Source: CBDBJK01 sp965206395
GTDB lineage: Bacteria; Chloroflexota; Dehalococcoidia; Lucifugimonadales; CATOSD01
NCBI GenBank assembly: GCA_965206395.1
Contig: CBDBJK010000034.1
Span: 124,001 to 188,000 of the forward strand
Direction of reading: 5' to 3'
Length of the DNA stretch: 64,000 nucleotides
Shown here piece by piece: positions 1-9,128 of the stretch; the first letter of the stretch is position 1, and the number at the start of each line of letters is the position of its first letter. The notes under the pieces are model-generated. The model had not been told where the DNA came from, did not search any database, and saw nothing but the letters and a program-made list of their open reading frames with translations. The translations under genes were made by a program, and so were the position numbers.

Positions 1-71
1 ATCTGCCCAAAGAGCTTCAGCGAGACTACGATTCCACCCTCGGTCGGCGCGCCGGAGACGTTGGAACCTAG
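1..71 (+). CDS. 3' end of isocitrate lyase/PEP mutase-like gene (partial, tandem copy)
   Basis: The reading frame starting at base 3 gives a 22-residue tail (LPKELQRDYD...GDVGT, stop TAG at 69-71) that is identical in protein sequence to the last 22 residues of the complete gene at 213-1202, with only a few synonymous base differences. The window therefore opens in the last codons of a second, tandem copy of the same gene. The 5' part lies outside the window. The following hairpin at 110-144 would end its transcript. Confidence 0.8.
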   Translation, partial: LPKELQRDYDSTLGRRAGDVGT

Positions 72-109
72 GCTGAGTACGACCTGATGTTCAGATAACA
101 TGATTTTGA

Positions 110-148
110 AAATCTCCTCCTTCGCTGGCGCAGGGAGGAGATTTGTCT
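110..148 (+). terminator. Hairpin terminator after the first ICL-like copy
   Basis: AAATCTCCTCC (110-120) pairs perfectly with GGAGGAGATTT (134-144), an 11-bp stem with a 13-nt loop, followed by a modest T-rich stretch. It lies between the two tandem ICL-like genes. The T-tract is weak, so efficiency is uncertain. Confidence 0.55.
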
Positions 149-212
149 CTTCCAACGGGTTGAGAGAGCGCAATACTAAATCATAGGCAAACATTTTAGG
201 GAGGTTGACGCA

Positions 213-1202
213 ATGCCACTTAACAATTCTGATATGACCAAGAAACTAAGGGAGATATTCTATCGTTCTGGCCTTACCATCGTGCCTGGAGGAACTACCC
301 CTTACCATGCCATGATGACGGAGAGGGCTGGATATGAAGCCTTTTACATGTCCGGCGGAATGACGTCCGGGTGGCTGCTTGGCTGGCCCGACGTGGGAGT
401 TACCTCGCTGAGAGAGATGGCAGACAACGCCAGCCGCATCGTCAAGGCCGTCAACATCCCTGTGTTCGCCGACATCGACACGGGCTACGGCACCGCCGTC
501 AACGTCTATCGCTCCATCAAAGAGTACATCTGGGCCGGAGTCGCCGGGTGCCACCTGGAAGACCAGGAGTTCCCAAAGAAATCGGGCAGCATGGCAGGAC
601 GAAGGCTTATCAGCATCGAGGAGGCGGTTGGCAAGTACAAGGCTGCCATAGACGCACGCAATGAGATAGACCCCAACTTCGTGATAGCCGCACGCACCGA
701 CGCTCGCGGTGCCGAGGGCGGAGGCTTCGACGAAGTCATCAAGCGTGGCAAAGCGTTTGAGGCGGCAGGAGTCGACGTAATTTTCTTCGAGTCGCTTCAG
801 ACCTGGGAAGAGTGCGAGATTGCCTTTGCTTCTGTGAGCATCCCTTCCTTCAGCCTCTTGCACGACGTAATTTACCACGACAGCGAAGGGAACTTGGTTC
901 CAGGGCCGACGCTTGAAGTGCAAGAGGCAGCAGGACAGAAGATTGCCCTTTACGTTGGCCTGCAAGCCGGGCCGTCCAGTCAGGCAGGCTGGGAGGCGTT
1001 GCTAGACTTCAAGGAGCGAGGCGTGCAGTCTCTTCACGACTTCAAGGTGGACACCGCCGCGAAGCCAGAGGAAAGGCGACTGCCCACCGACTTGCTTTCC
1101 ATCTCCCGCGTTCGAGACATAGAGGAGAAGTATCTGCCAAAAGAGCTTCAGCGAGACTACGATTCCACCCTTGGTCGGCGTGCCGGAGACGTTGGAACCT
1201 AG
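213..1202 (+). CDS. Isocitrate lyase/PEP mutase superfamily protein
   Basis: 329 residues, the usual length for 2-methylisocitrate lyase (PrpB) and related C-C or P-C lyases with a TIM-barrel fold. The family signature ADIDTGYG is at residues 86-93 (metal-binding Asp pair) and the loop EDQ at 116-118. The catalytic loop, normally K-[KR]-C-G-H in true lyases, reads KKSGS at 122-126, so the acid/base cysteine is replaced by serine. This argues against classical isocitrate lyase activity and for another 2-oxo/dicarboxylate reaction of the superfamily (oxaloacetate decarboxylase or carboxyphosphonate-type); the substrate cannot be told from sequence. A GGGAGG ribosome site precedes the ATG. It is followed 57 bp later by the CoA-transferase fusion, probably co-transcribed. 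Confidence 0.85.
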   Translation: MPLNNSDMTKKLREIFYRSGLTIVPGGTTPYHAMMTERAGYEAFYMSGGMTSGWLLGWPDVGVTSLREMADNASRIVKAVNIPVFADIDTGYGTAVNVYRSIKEYIWAGVAGCHLEDQEFPKKSGSMAGRRLISIEEAVGKYKAAIDARNEIDPNFVIAARTDARGAEGGGFDEVIKRGKAFEAAGVDVIFFESLQTWEECEIAFASVSIPSFSLLHDVIYHDSEGNLVPGPTLEVQEAAGQKIALYVGLQAGPSSQAGWEALLDFKERGVQSLHDFKVDTAAKPEERRLPTDLLSISRVRDIEEKYLPKELQRDYDSTLGRRAGDVGT

Positions 1203-1259
1203 GCCGATAACAAAGCTAAAGTTGGCGCTTACAGATATCACGAACTAAGGAGAGACATC

Positions 1260-3689
1260 ATGACTGAGGTTCTTGAGGGCATTACCATCCTGGACTTCAC
1301 CCAGGGTATGGCGGGGTCAATTGCCACTATGGTTCTGTCAGACTTCGGTGCCGAGGCCATCAAAGTGGAGCCGCCGGAAGGAGACTCGTTCAGGGAGTTT
1401 CCGGCGGCGCTGCTCTGGAATCGCGGCAAAAAGAGTATCTCCCTAGACCTCAAAACGGCAGAGGGCCGGGAGCAAGCTCTACGGCTCTCTCGACAAGCCG
1501 ACGTGGTCGTCGAGAGCTTTCGGCCAGGAGTGGCTGAACGATTGGGCATCGGATACGAGGCCCTGAGCAAGACTCACCCGGAGCTGGTGTATTGCTCAAT
1601 CACAGGTTTCGGCCCGCGCGGGCCTTATGCCAACTACAAAGGATACGAGGGCCTGGTTGAAGCCAAGTCTGGCAGGCTTATGAGTTTCGCGGGACAGACG
1701 GAACGCGAAGGCCCTAACTACGCGGCGGTCAACGTCGCCAATCATTCGGCGGCGATGGCAGCCGCGCGCGGCATCGTGTCTTCGCTCATGGTTCGAGACA
1801 GAATAGGCCAGGGTCAGAAGGTGGAAACCAGCCTTCTCCAGGCTATCACCTACTACGATATGTATCAGTGGATGTTGTGGCAGTTGATGATAAAAGACCC
1901 AGACAACTTCCCTAACGACCCAATGCTCAACATGCAAAGAGCGCCCTCGCTTCAATATCTTCCGGCCCGCACCAAGGACGGACAGTGGATTCAGCTAGCG
2001 AACCTTATGGAGCGCTTATTCCGCGCCGAGATACACGCCATCGGTATGGATTACATCTACGAAGACTCACGCTTCGCCAGCGCGCCTATGCTAATGGACG
2101 AGGAACGCGAGCAGCTTCGGGAGATCATGTTTGAGCGAATTCAGGAGAAAACCCTGAAGGAGTGGATGGACCTATTTATCAACGAGGCCAGAGATGTTGC
2201 GGCAGAGCCTTTCCTTTCTTCCAGACAAGCCCTCGACCACCTTCAGATGGTGCACAACGGTCATGTCCAGGAGGTGAACGACCCAAGAGTCGGGCCGATG
2301 CGGCAACTGGGACCGATCTGCGTGATGAGCGATACTCCTCCGAGCATCAAAGGGCCAGCACCAGAACGAGGCCAGCACAACGACGAGGTCTTGTCCAATC
2401 TCAATGGAACGCAGTCGCAGGCCTCCCCTGGTAACTCGGCGTCAATGCCTCAACACCCTCTGGAAGGCGTTACTGTTCTGGACTTCTCCACCGTCATCGC
2501 CGGGCCACTTGGAGGCTCGCTGCTTGCCGAAATGGGAGCACGGGTGATTCGCGTAGAGACCCTTCAAGGTGACTATATGCGCCAGCGGGATAGAGGGGCC
2601 GCAGGCAACAGAACAATGGCAGGTACAGAGGGACTCTCCCTTGATCTGAAAACGCCAGAAGCGAAGGCTATCATTGACGCCCTCATTCCGAAGGTTGACA
2701 TCCTGATGCACAATATGCGACCCGGCGCGCCGGAGCGATTGGGCATAGGTTTCGTACAGGCACGCGAACTCAACCCCAATATCATCTACATGTACGTCGC
2801 CGGTTATGGCTCGACTGGGCCATTCAGCCATCGCCCCGCCATGCATCCTATAGGCGGCGCGGTATCTGGCGGCGCGGTCGCTCAGGCGGGCAAGGGCGGG
2901 CCACCCTCTCCCGATACACATCTTACGATGGAGGAAATCAAGGAGGTCTCACGCCGTCTGGGGCGCGCCCAGGACGTTAATCCCGACCCAAACACCTCTA
3001 TGGTAGCGTCAACGGCTATGGTGCTGGGTCTTTACGCCCGCCAACGCTTCGGCACAGCGCAATACCTGGAAGCGACCATGATTGGCGCAAACGCGTACGC
3101 AAATGCGGACGGTTTCTTTGATTATCAAGGCAATCCTGAACGGAACGTCCCTGATGCTAAGGGCTATGGCCTGAACGCCCTGTATCGTCTCTATCAGGCG
3201 CATGAGGGATGGGTTTTCCTCGCGTGTCCGTTGGAAAAGGAATGGCGTGTGTTGTGCCAGGCGCTCGGACGCCAGGACTTGTTGGATGACGCTCGCTTTG
3301 TCACCAGTAAGGCGCGGCAGGAAAATGACGATGCGCTCATCCAGAAGCTGGAAAACGTCTTCCGCGCTAAATCCGCAAGTGAATGGGAGAAAACGCTGAC
3401 CGCTGCTGACGTAGGCTGCGTTCAGGTAGAGGAAAGGGGCATGTTCCATTTCTTTGATGACGACCTTCACATCGAGGAGAACGGCTTCACATCAGAGGTG
3501 GAAAGCCCTCGATTCGGTACATTCTGGCGATACAGCCCTGTCCTAAGATTCTCTCAGATGCGAGGCAAGGTTGGCCCCGGTATTCAGAAAGGGCAGCACA
3601 CCTTTTCAATCCTAGGCGAGCTAGGCTACTCGAACGAGCAGATTGAGGACTTAAAGGCGCGGGGTGTGCTGGACTGGGAAGAGCCGTAA
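1260..3689 (+). CDS. Tandem-fused CaiB/BaiF (family III) CoA-transferase-like protein
   Basis: 809 residues, twice the usual ~400 of family III CoA transferases. Two copies of the fold are joined: residues 1 to ~385 (starting LEGITILDFTQ) and ~397 to 809 (starting LEGVTVLDFSTVIAGPLGG), linked by a polar stretch. Each half has the typical RPG..ERLGIGYE/F region. By eye-alignment to formyl-CoA transferase, the nucleophilic Asp (ten residues before the conserved Gly of the GI(L/V) helix) is Asn161 in the N-half and Ser580 in the C-half, so neither half shows the usual nucleophile. The protein probably binds acyl-CoA, but transferase activity is uncertain. AAGGAGAGA precedes the ATG. The SDR gene follows after 29 bp, suggesting one operon. 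Confidence 0.85.
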   Translation: MTEVLEGITILDFTQGMAGSIATMVLSDFGAEAIKVEPPEGDSFREFPAALLWNRGKKSISLDLKTAEGREQALRLSRQADVVVESFRPGVAERLGIGYEALSKTHPELVYCSITGFGPRGPYANYKGYEGLVEAKSGRLMSFAGQTEREGPNYAAVNVANHSAAMAAARGIVSSLMVRDRIGQGQKVETSLLQAITYYDMYQWMLWQLMIKDPDNFPNDPMLNMQRAPSLQYLPARTKDGQWIQLANLMERLFRAEIHAIGMDYIYEDSRFASAPMLMDEEREQLREIMFERIQEKTLKEWMDLFINEARDVAAEPFLSSRQALDHLQMVHNGHVQEVNDPRVGPMRQLGPICVMSDTPPSIKGPAPERGQHNDEVLSNLNGTQSQASPGNSASMPQHPLEGVTVLDFSTVIAGPLGGSLLAEMGARVIRVETLQGDYMRQRDRGAAGNRTMAGTEGLSLDLKTPEAKAIIDALIPKVDILMHNMRPGAPERLGIGFVQARELNPNIIYMYVAGYGSTGPFSHRPAMHPIGGAVSGGAVAQAGKGGPPSPDTHLTMEEIKEVSRRLGRAQDVNPDPNTSMVASTAMVLGLYARQRFGTAQYLEATMIGANAYANADGFFDYQGNPERNVPDAKGYGLNALYRLYQAHEGWVFLACPLEKEWRVLCQALGRQDLLDDARFVTSKARQENDDALIQKLENVFRAKSASEWEKTLTAADVGCVQVEERGMFHFFDDDLHIEENGFTSEVESPRFGTFWRYSPVLRFSQMRGKVGPGIQKGQHTFSILGELGYSNEQIEDLKARGVLDWEEP

Positions 3690-3718
3690 GAAACAGGAAT
3701 TATTTCGGAGAAGACGAT

Positions 3719-4480
3719 TTGGATCAAGAACATCTCAAGGTAGACCTGACCGGAAAAACTGCAATCGTCACGGGAGGGAGCCGGGGCATTGGTCGTGCCA
3801 TCTCCGAAGCGCTGGCTCAAGCTGGCGCAAACGTCGTAATCGCCGCTCGCACGGAGGATGATTCAACGTCTCTTCCAGGCACGATCCACAAGACCACGGA
3901 AGACATAAAGGCCCTTGGCGGCAATGCGCTGGCAGTCCGCTGCGACGTGACTTCCGCCGAAGATGTTAAACGCATGGTCGAAACCTCGATTGAATCCTTC
4001 GGCGCCGTCGATATACTCATCAACAACGCGGGCGTCCTGCACGGCACTAGCTTTCTTGAGACGGAACAAAGCGACTTCGAGACCATCTGGCGAGTCAACG
4101 TTCTGGGGCCATTTCTATGCTCTCGCGCTGTCCTCGATCATATGATGCCGCTCAAACGAGGGAGCATTGTTAGCATATCTAGCGGGCTATCCCAAAGCAC
4201 GCATCCTGGAAACAACGCCTACTCCGCGAGCAAAGCAGGACTGAATCGAATGATGCTGAAGCTTTCCCAGGAAGTGGTGGAGAACAACATAGCTGTCAAC
4301 CTTCTGAACCCAGGATTTCTTCGGTCAGAGGGTGTTATCGCCATGGTCGGCAGCGATGTCGTGGACAGAATTCCCCCGCCGTCGGTGGCAGCGCCTTCAG
4401 CCGTATGGTTAGCGGCCCAAGACGCTGGCTTCACCGGCAAGATCGTCGACGCAAGCAAGTTTGGGACTGAATGGCCTTGA
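3719..4480 (+). CDS. SDR family NAD(P)-dependent oxidoreductase
   Basis: 253 residues, standard for classical short-chain dehydrogenases. The cofactor motif TGGSRGIG is at 18-25, the NNAG motif follows the central strand, and the catalytic YSASK is preceded by the ISS serine strand. The start is a TTG; it is chosen because a GGAG site lies upstream and the next in-frame starts would cut into the Rossmann fold. It would oxidise or reduce a hydroxyl/keto group of an intermediate made by the upstream genes (inference from position only). Confidence 0.88.
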   Translation: MDQEHLKVDLTGKTAIVTGGSRGIGRAISEALAQAGANVVIAARTEDDSTSLPGTIHKTTEDIKALGGNALAVRCDVTSAEDVKRMVETSIESFGAVDILINNAGVLHGTSFLETEQSDFETIWRVNVLGPFLCSRAVLDHMMPLKRGSIVSISSGLSQSTHPGNNAYSASKAGLNRMMLKLSQEVVENNIAVNLLNPGFLRSEGVIAMVGSDVVDRIPPPSVAAPSAVWLAAQDAGFTGKIVDASKFGTEWP

Positions 4481-4494
4481 GGTCAACAGGAGGC

Positions 4495-6489
4495 TTATAG
4501 CGCGCGTGCTGCCATGTAGCCTTCTCGAATCGCCTCTACCGAGCTGCGCGGAGTAACGCAGTCTCCGACGGCTATCACTTCCATGGAGCCTGCACTATTC
4601 TTCAGCGTTTCGTATAGCTGTGTAACCGGACTATTTGGGCCAGCGGTCACAATCAAGTCCACGCCTTGAATCGCTTCCGCGTCCTCTCCGTATGCCTCGC
4701 TCAGAAGTATGGTATTGTCCTCGACATGCTTTACCCAACGCTCGACATGGAACAGCACGTTTTTCTGTTGCAATCGCCTCATAAGTGGAACCTGACTTAT
4801 GGCGTGCACGCCCTTGGCTACGCCGCCTGAGCCAGTCACGTAATGCACTTCGGCGCCTTTGTCCGCGAGGAACTCCGTAGTCCCTCCTGCCTTGTACGTG
4901 CCATCGTCGTCTACCAGGACGACCTTTTGGCCCTGCTCGACGATAACCCTTTCATCCAGAACATCGTCGACTGTGACCACTTTGGGGCCGCCGGAACCGT
5001 TCGCGTCGGAGATTTCCATGACCGCAGCCTCGGAACCTGTCGCCACTATGACCACATTGGTGTCAGCGGGCAAACTATCGGCTGTGACCTCGGTGTTCAG
5101 ATGAACATCGACGCCCAGCTTTCTAATCTGCGCCTCAAGCCAATCTGTCGCTCTGCCGAAATCTCGCCTCAGAGGTGCTTTCACCAGCGTATTCACCTGC
5201 CCACCAAGGCTGTCGCTCTTTTCATAGAGTGCGACCTGATGCCCACGAACGGCCGCGACGCGTGCCGCCTCCATGCCACCCGGTCCGCCACCTATGATGA
5301 CCACGGCGCGTTTCGTCTCGGCCGGGGTTAGCTGGCCTAGCTCAAATTCTCTGCCCGCCTCTGGATTGACGAGGCATCCGATTGATCTGCCGCCGCCAAG
5401 GGTTCGGCTAGCGCAAGACTGGTTTGAGCCGGTGCAAGGACGTATGTCATCTCGCCTGCCCTCCATCAGCTTTCGCCCTATCTCAGGGTCGGCAAGATGA
5501 GCGCGGGCCATGCACACCATGTCTGCCTTGCCGGACGCGGTGATGTTTTCCGCCACTTCGGGGTCTACGATGCGGCAGACGCCGAAGATGGGGATGCCCT
5601 TGGTTGCCTTCTTGATGGCCTCCGCCAGGTGGATGTAAGCGGCCTGGGGCCAACTCATGTCGGCAATCTGTTGAGCCAGACTGAAGGGGGCGTATTCGAC
5701 GCTGTGTGAAATATTGAGAAAGTCGAGGTCTCCGGCTTCCTCAAGCAGTTGAGCCGTCTCAATCGAGTGTTCAAGCGTGATTCCTCCCGGAATGAGTTCG
5801 TCAGCGCTGAGGCGTATTCCGACCACGAAGTCCCGCCCTACCTCTTGCCTAATCGCGTGAGCCAATTCCAGGGCAAATCGTGTGCGATTCTTCTGGCTTC
5901 CGCCGTACTCGTCCGTGCGCTGGTTGGTAAGGGGCGAAAGGAACTGGCCGACTAGAAAGCCGTGCGCGCCATGAATTTCAACTCCGTCCAGGCCAGCGAG
6001 CTTCAGATTCATTGCGCTCTTGACCCACCACTGTATGAGTTCCTTGATCTCGTCTTTAGAAATTTCGTGAGGAACCTCGTTGGAGCCGGAGGGATTAGCC
6101 CAGGGGATAGTGTTGGCGGAGGGCGCCCATACTGGCATGAGCGTGTCCATGCTGTTGGCATTGCGTCCCATGTGAATAAGCTGGGCTAGAATCTTGGCGC
6201 CGTGAGGGTGTACAGCGTCGGCTACGGTCTTGTAATACGGGATGTTGTCCGTATTCCACGCTTCCATAGAAGACCCGCCACCAGCGCTCGTTGGATGCAC
6301 GCGAGAGTTTTCCAAGATGATTAGCCCGACGCCTCCCCTTGCGCGTGCCGCATGGAAGGCGGCGAGGCGAGGCGTGGGACGATGGTCAGCGCTCAGGGCC
6401 GTGGCGTGGGCCGGATCCACGAGTCGGTTACGGACCTCTATATTGCCAATTGTGAATGGCGACATGAGAGTGGGAAATTGCGCGTTCAT
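4495..6489 (-). CDS. NADH:flavin oxidoreductase, 2,4-dienoyl-CoA reductase-like
   Basis: 664 residues with the two-part layout of FadH-type old yellow enzymes: an FMN TIM barrel (about 1-340, with the GAHGFLVGQFLSP and N-R-T-D-E-Y-G-G-S motifs), an Fe-S linker, and a C-terminal FAD/NAD(P) module with GGGPGG. The 4Fe-4S ligand set reads C352, S355, C359, C372; the second ligand, Cys in FadH, is Ser here (codon TCA). The start is ATG 6489: an in-frame ATG five codons upstream overlaps the GAGGAG ribosome site of this one. Convergent with the SDR gene. Likely reduces an activated C=C bond using NAD(P)H. Confidence 0.88.
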   Translation of the reverse strand: MNAQFPTLMSPFTIGNIEVRNRLVDPAHATALSADHRPTPRLAAFHAARARGGVGLIILENSRVHPTSAGGGSSMEAWNTDNIPYYKTVADAVHPHGAKILAQLIHMGRNANSMDTLMPVWAPSANTIPWANPSGSNEVPHEISKDEIKELIQWWVKSAMNLKLAGLDGVEIHGAHGFLVGQFLSPLTNQRTDEYGGSQKNRTRFALELAHAIRQEVGRDFVVGIRLSADELIPGGITLEHSIETAQLLEEAGDLDFLNISHSVEYAPFSLAQQIADMSWPQAAYIHLAEAIKKATKGIPIFGVCRIVDPEVAENITASGKADMVCMARAHLADPEIGRKLMEGRRDDIRPCTGSNQSCASRTLGGGRSIGCLVNPEAGREFELGQLTPAETKRAVVIIGGGPGGMEAARVAAVRGHQVALYEKSDSLGGQVNTLVKAPLRRDFGRATDWLEAQIRKLGVDVHLNTEVTADSLPADTNVVIVATGSEAAVMEISDANGSGGPKVVTVDDVLDERVIVEQGQKVVLVDDDGTYKAGGTTEFLADKGAEVHYVTGSGGVAKGVHAISQVPLMRRLQQKNVLFHVERWVKHVEDNTILLSEAYGEDAEAIQGVDLIVTAGPNSPVTQLYETLKNSAGSMEVIAVGDCVTPRSSVEAIREGYMAARAL

Positions 6490-6527
6490 ATTGTTTCTCC
6501 TCATTGCGGTCTTGTTAGCTATGAGAG

Positions 6528-6968
6528 TTAGCCCTCAAAGTGTTCCTTGATCGGGGTCAGCACGTCTTTCTTCATTCGCCGCTGACCATGTAGCTGAAAG
6601 AATAGGTATTGGATAATACCCCGAACTCCGCCAATCTTTGTGCGCCACCTGATTGTCCATTGTGTACCACCGTTTGCGGAGCGAAATAAATCATACCGGT
6701 CAGACCATAGGGAATCTATCGCCTCCATATCTCTCTCGGTAGGGTAAACAAAGGTGCAGCGCCATGTAACGAGGTCCGGCTCGTCTTCCTCGTAACGACT
6801 CACATTCTCCTCGACGACAATGTTGTGCCCCTCTTGTTCAATCACCGTCCCGTATTGTCCCGTGAATGCTTCATCGCTTATCGGGCCGTCTTCGCCATAG
6901 TCTGTTACATATTGATAGACGACCTCGATGGGCGCTGCGATGAATACGCTGAGGCGTAACCGAGCCAT
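6528..6968 (-). CDS. SRPBCC-family protein
   Basis: 146 residues beginning with the typical ARLRLSVFIAAPIEVVYQYVTDY strand and helix of START/polyketide-cyclase-like folds. Such proteins bind hydrophobic ligands in a deep pocket; no catalytic residues can be assigned. A good AGGAG site lies before the ATG. It sits 11 bp downstream of the LLM monooxygenase (6980-8056) and 38 bp upstream of the OYE gene, so it probably belongs to the same minus-strand operon and may handle the same substrate. Confidence 0.75.
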   Translation of the reverse strand: MARLRLSVFIAAPIEVVYQYVTDYGEDGPISDEAFTGQYGTVIEQEGHNIVVEENVSRYEEDEPDLVTWRCTFVYPTERDMEAIDSLWSDRYDLFRSANGGTQWTIRWRTKIGGVRGIIQYLFFQLHGQRRMKKDVLTPIKEHFEG

Positions 6969-6979
6969 ATTTCGCTCTC

Positions 6980-8056
6980 CTAGTCGCCGCCAACCGGACT
7001 GGCTTTGCCAAGTCTCGGCATTACCTTCTCCGCGAATAGACGCATTGACTCCCTCACCCGCTCCGAGGGTATCCTGGCGCGCCGGTTGAACTCAAGGATG
7101 CACTGGTACATGGTAGGCAGTTTCTCTTGAAGTTCCTGGAGTCGTTCCACGCAGTACGATGGCTCACCGTATATGCAGACCTCTTTTGCTCTATCGAAGT
7201 TCCAGGTCATCCATCCGACTGCTCCGGTTGCGAAATCGGGTCTTGAAGAGTCTATCCCCAGGCCTTTCAAATATTCTAATCCGTCGGCGGTGTCGTTATC
7301 GCGCCAGTTTTCATTGGCAATCTCGTGGGCCTCTTTCCGAGTCTCTGCCACGAATATCGAGACCATGACATAGGCGTTTTGCGGCTGTGTTACGCCGCTG
7401 GTAGGCTTTGCGGCCTCAAATTCCGTTAGCCTGTCTATCATGGCAAGCATAGGCTGGGCCAGTGTCGTGGCAATCACGCCGAGTCCCATTTTGGCAGTGT
7501 AAGGAAAGGTGTCGTTGCTATTAGCGGCGAGCAGTATTGGCGGATGAGGTTGCTGCATAGGTCGAGGCTCCACAGGCAGATTCTCCGCACTCCAGTACTT
7601 GCCCTGATAGTCGAAACGCTCCTCTGTCCACGCGAGCTTGATAAGTTCAATCGCTTCGGCAACCCTCTCACGACTCTCCTGACCGCTTACGTCAGTAGGA
7701 TTGCCAAGGGATCCGCTGGTGCGAGCGCCCCAGCGTCCGCCAAGGCAGTAGTCCAGCCGACCATTCGTGAGGATGTCGCACGTGGCTCCCTGCGTCGCCA
7801 GGTGGAATGGATGGTGTAACGGCGCTTGCGTCGCCAGTGTCCCGAAGCGTATTCGTTCGGTATGCTGTGCCGCTGCTATTGCGACCATCAGGGGGTTGGA
7901 CATTGGGCGTGTTGGGTAGAACACTGACTCCGCAAGCCACGCGCTCTCGAACCCAAGCTTCTCACCGAGGACTATTTCCTCGACCGTCTCCCAGTGACGG
8001 CGCTGTGCTGAGGAACCTTCATGCCCTGGCGTTTGCCAGAACAGCCCGAATCTCAT
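6980..8056 (-). CDS. LLM class flavin-dependent oxidoreductase
   Basis: 358 residues of the bacterial luciferase-like TIM-barrel family: N-terminal MRFGLFWQTPG, E..GFESAWLAE, IRFGTLATQAPLHHPF, the region GRLDYCLGGRWG, and RPMQQPHPPILLAA. These enzymes use FMNH2 or F420 for oxygenation or hydride transfer. Ribosome site AGGAG. It is one of three such genes in this cluster, and the second gene of a minus-strand run that starts at 9128. The substrate cannot be assigned. Confidence 0.88.
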   Translation of the reverse strand: MRFGLFWQTPGHEGSSAQRRHWETVEEIVLGEKLGFESAWLAESVFYPTRPMSNPLMVAIAAAQHTERIRFGTLATQAPLHHPFHLATQGATCDILTNGRLDYCLGGRWGARTSGSLGNPTDVSGQESRERVAEAIELIKLAWTEERFDYQGKYWSAENLPVEPRPMQQPHPPILLAANSNDTFPYTAKMGLGVIATTLAQPMLAMIDRLTEFEAAKPTSGVTQPQNAYVMVSIFVAETRKEAHEIANENWRDNDTADGLEYLKGLGIDSSRPDFATGAVGWMTWNFDRAKEVCIYGEPSYCVERLQELQEKLPTMYQCILEFNRRARIPSERVRESMRLFAEKVMPRLGKASPVGGD

Positions 8057-8087
8057 ATCGGTTAACTCCTGACTGGTATTAATATCT

Positions 8088-9128
8088 CTAGCTGAAGTGG
8101 GGCATCACCTCATTCGAGAAAAGCTCCATCGAGCGGGTTACTTTACCGTGGTCCATGCCCCCAAAAGAGAAATTGCAGAATAGATGCTCTATGCCCTGCT
8201 GTTGCAACTCCTTGATTTGCGCCACGCACTGTTCAGGGGTTCCCATGATACCCCGTTTTTCGTAGAGATAATCGAAGCTGGGAGGCTTTTCGGATCGAGT
8301 GTTGCGCCAGTCTTCCAACTTTTCATTGACTTCGCTACCCTCGGCAAAAAAGCGTCGCCATTGAATCATATCCAGAGTCCAATTCAACGCTGCCTCTGTG
8401 TCGCTTTTGGCCTGCTCTTCGGTCTCCGCTACAAATACGTAACGTGAAAACGGAATCTCAGACATAGGAACGTTATGTCCTGCTTTGGCTGACAAGTCGA
8501 CGAAACGGCGGCAAAGGTCGAGCGCGTCCACCGTATCCAGCACGACGCCTATTATGAGAGGGTGGCCGGAGGACGCAAGGAACTGCAAAGTGGTAGGTGT
8601 TCGCGTGGCAGCGATGTAGATAGGCGGGTGGGGCTGTTGCAGTGGTCGCGGCACCAGGTTGGCCTTATCTATCTTGACGTATTCACCGTTAAATGAGTAA
8701 TTTGAGGTAGTCCAGAGTCCTTTGATTGCGTTGATAGTTTCCTGGAAACGCCCCTGGCTTTCATCCCTGTCAACACCATAGCCTCTATATTCTGAGTCCG
8801 CGCTGCCTCTGCCAAAGCCCAGGTCAAGTCGGCCTCCACTGATCAAATCCAGAGTTGCGATATCTTCGGCTAACCGGATGGGATGGTGTAGCGGAGGTAC
8901 AAGCACGGCAGTCCCCAGGCGGATTGTTGTGGTACGCGCGGCGATGTAGCTTGCCAGGAGCAGCGACGAGGCCCCAAGGCCGTAGCGGGTGAAGTGGTGC
9001 TCTGCCATCCACATGCCAACAAACCCCAGCGCCTCTCCGACCTGCGCTTCATCGGTCAGTTCTTCTAGTATCTGCTTCTGGTCAGTACCTTCCGGCCATG
9101 GAATATGAGAAAAAAGGCCGAATTTCAT
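8088..9128 (-). CDS. LLM class flavin-dependent oxidoreductase
   Basis: 346 residues with the complete family framework: MKFGLFSHIPWPEG, GMWMAEHHF, IRLGTAVLVPPLHHPIRLAED, GRLDLGFGRG and PRPLQQPHPPIYIAA. The AEHHF and GFGRG blocks are close to alkanal and nitrilotriacetate monooxygenase-like members. It has a GAAGGAGA ribosome site and lies 31 bp upstream of the next LLM gene. First gene of the minus-strand operon 9128-4495; the 252-bp gap to the divergent gene at 9381 should carry both promoters. Confidence 0.88.
   Translation of the reverse strand: MKFGLFSHIPWPEGTDQKQILEELTDEAQVGEALGFVGMWMAEHHFTRYGLGASSLLLASYIAARTTTIRLGTAVLVPPLHHPIRLAEDIATLDLISGGRLDLGFGRGSADSEYRGYGVDRDESQGRFQETINAIKGLWTTSNYSFNGEYVKIDKANLVPRPLQQPHPPIYIAATRTPTTLQFLASSGHPLIIGVVLDTVDALDLCRRFVDLSAKAGHNVPMSEIPFSRYVFVAETEEQAKSDTEAALNWTLDMIQWRRFFAEGSEVNEKLEDWRNTRSEKPPSFDYLYEKRGIMGTPEQCVAQIKELQQQGIEHLFCNFSFGGMDHGKVTRSMELFSNEVMPHFS

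Noticed and set aside
246..965. Long antisense frame (239 aa) inside the ICL-like gene.
   Set aside because: It is the shadow of a well-supported gene and resembles no protein family.
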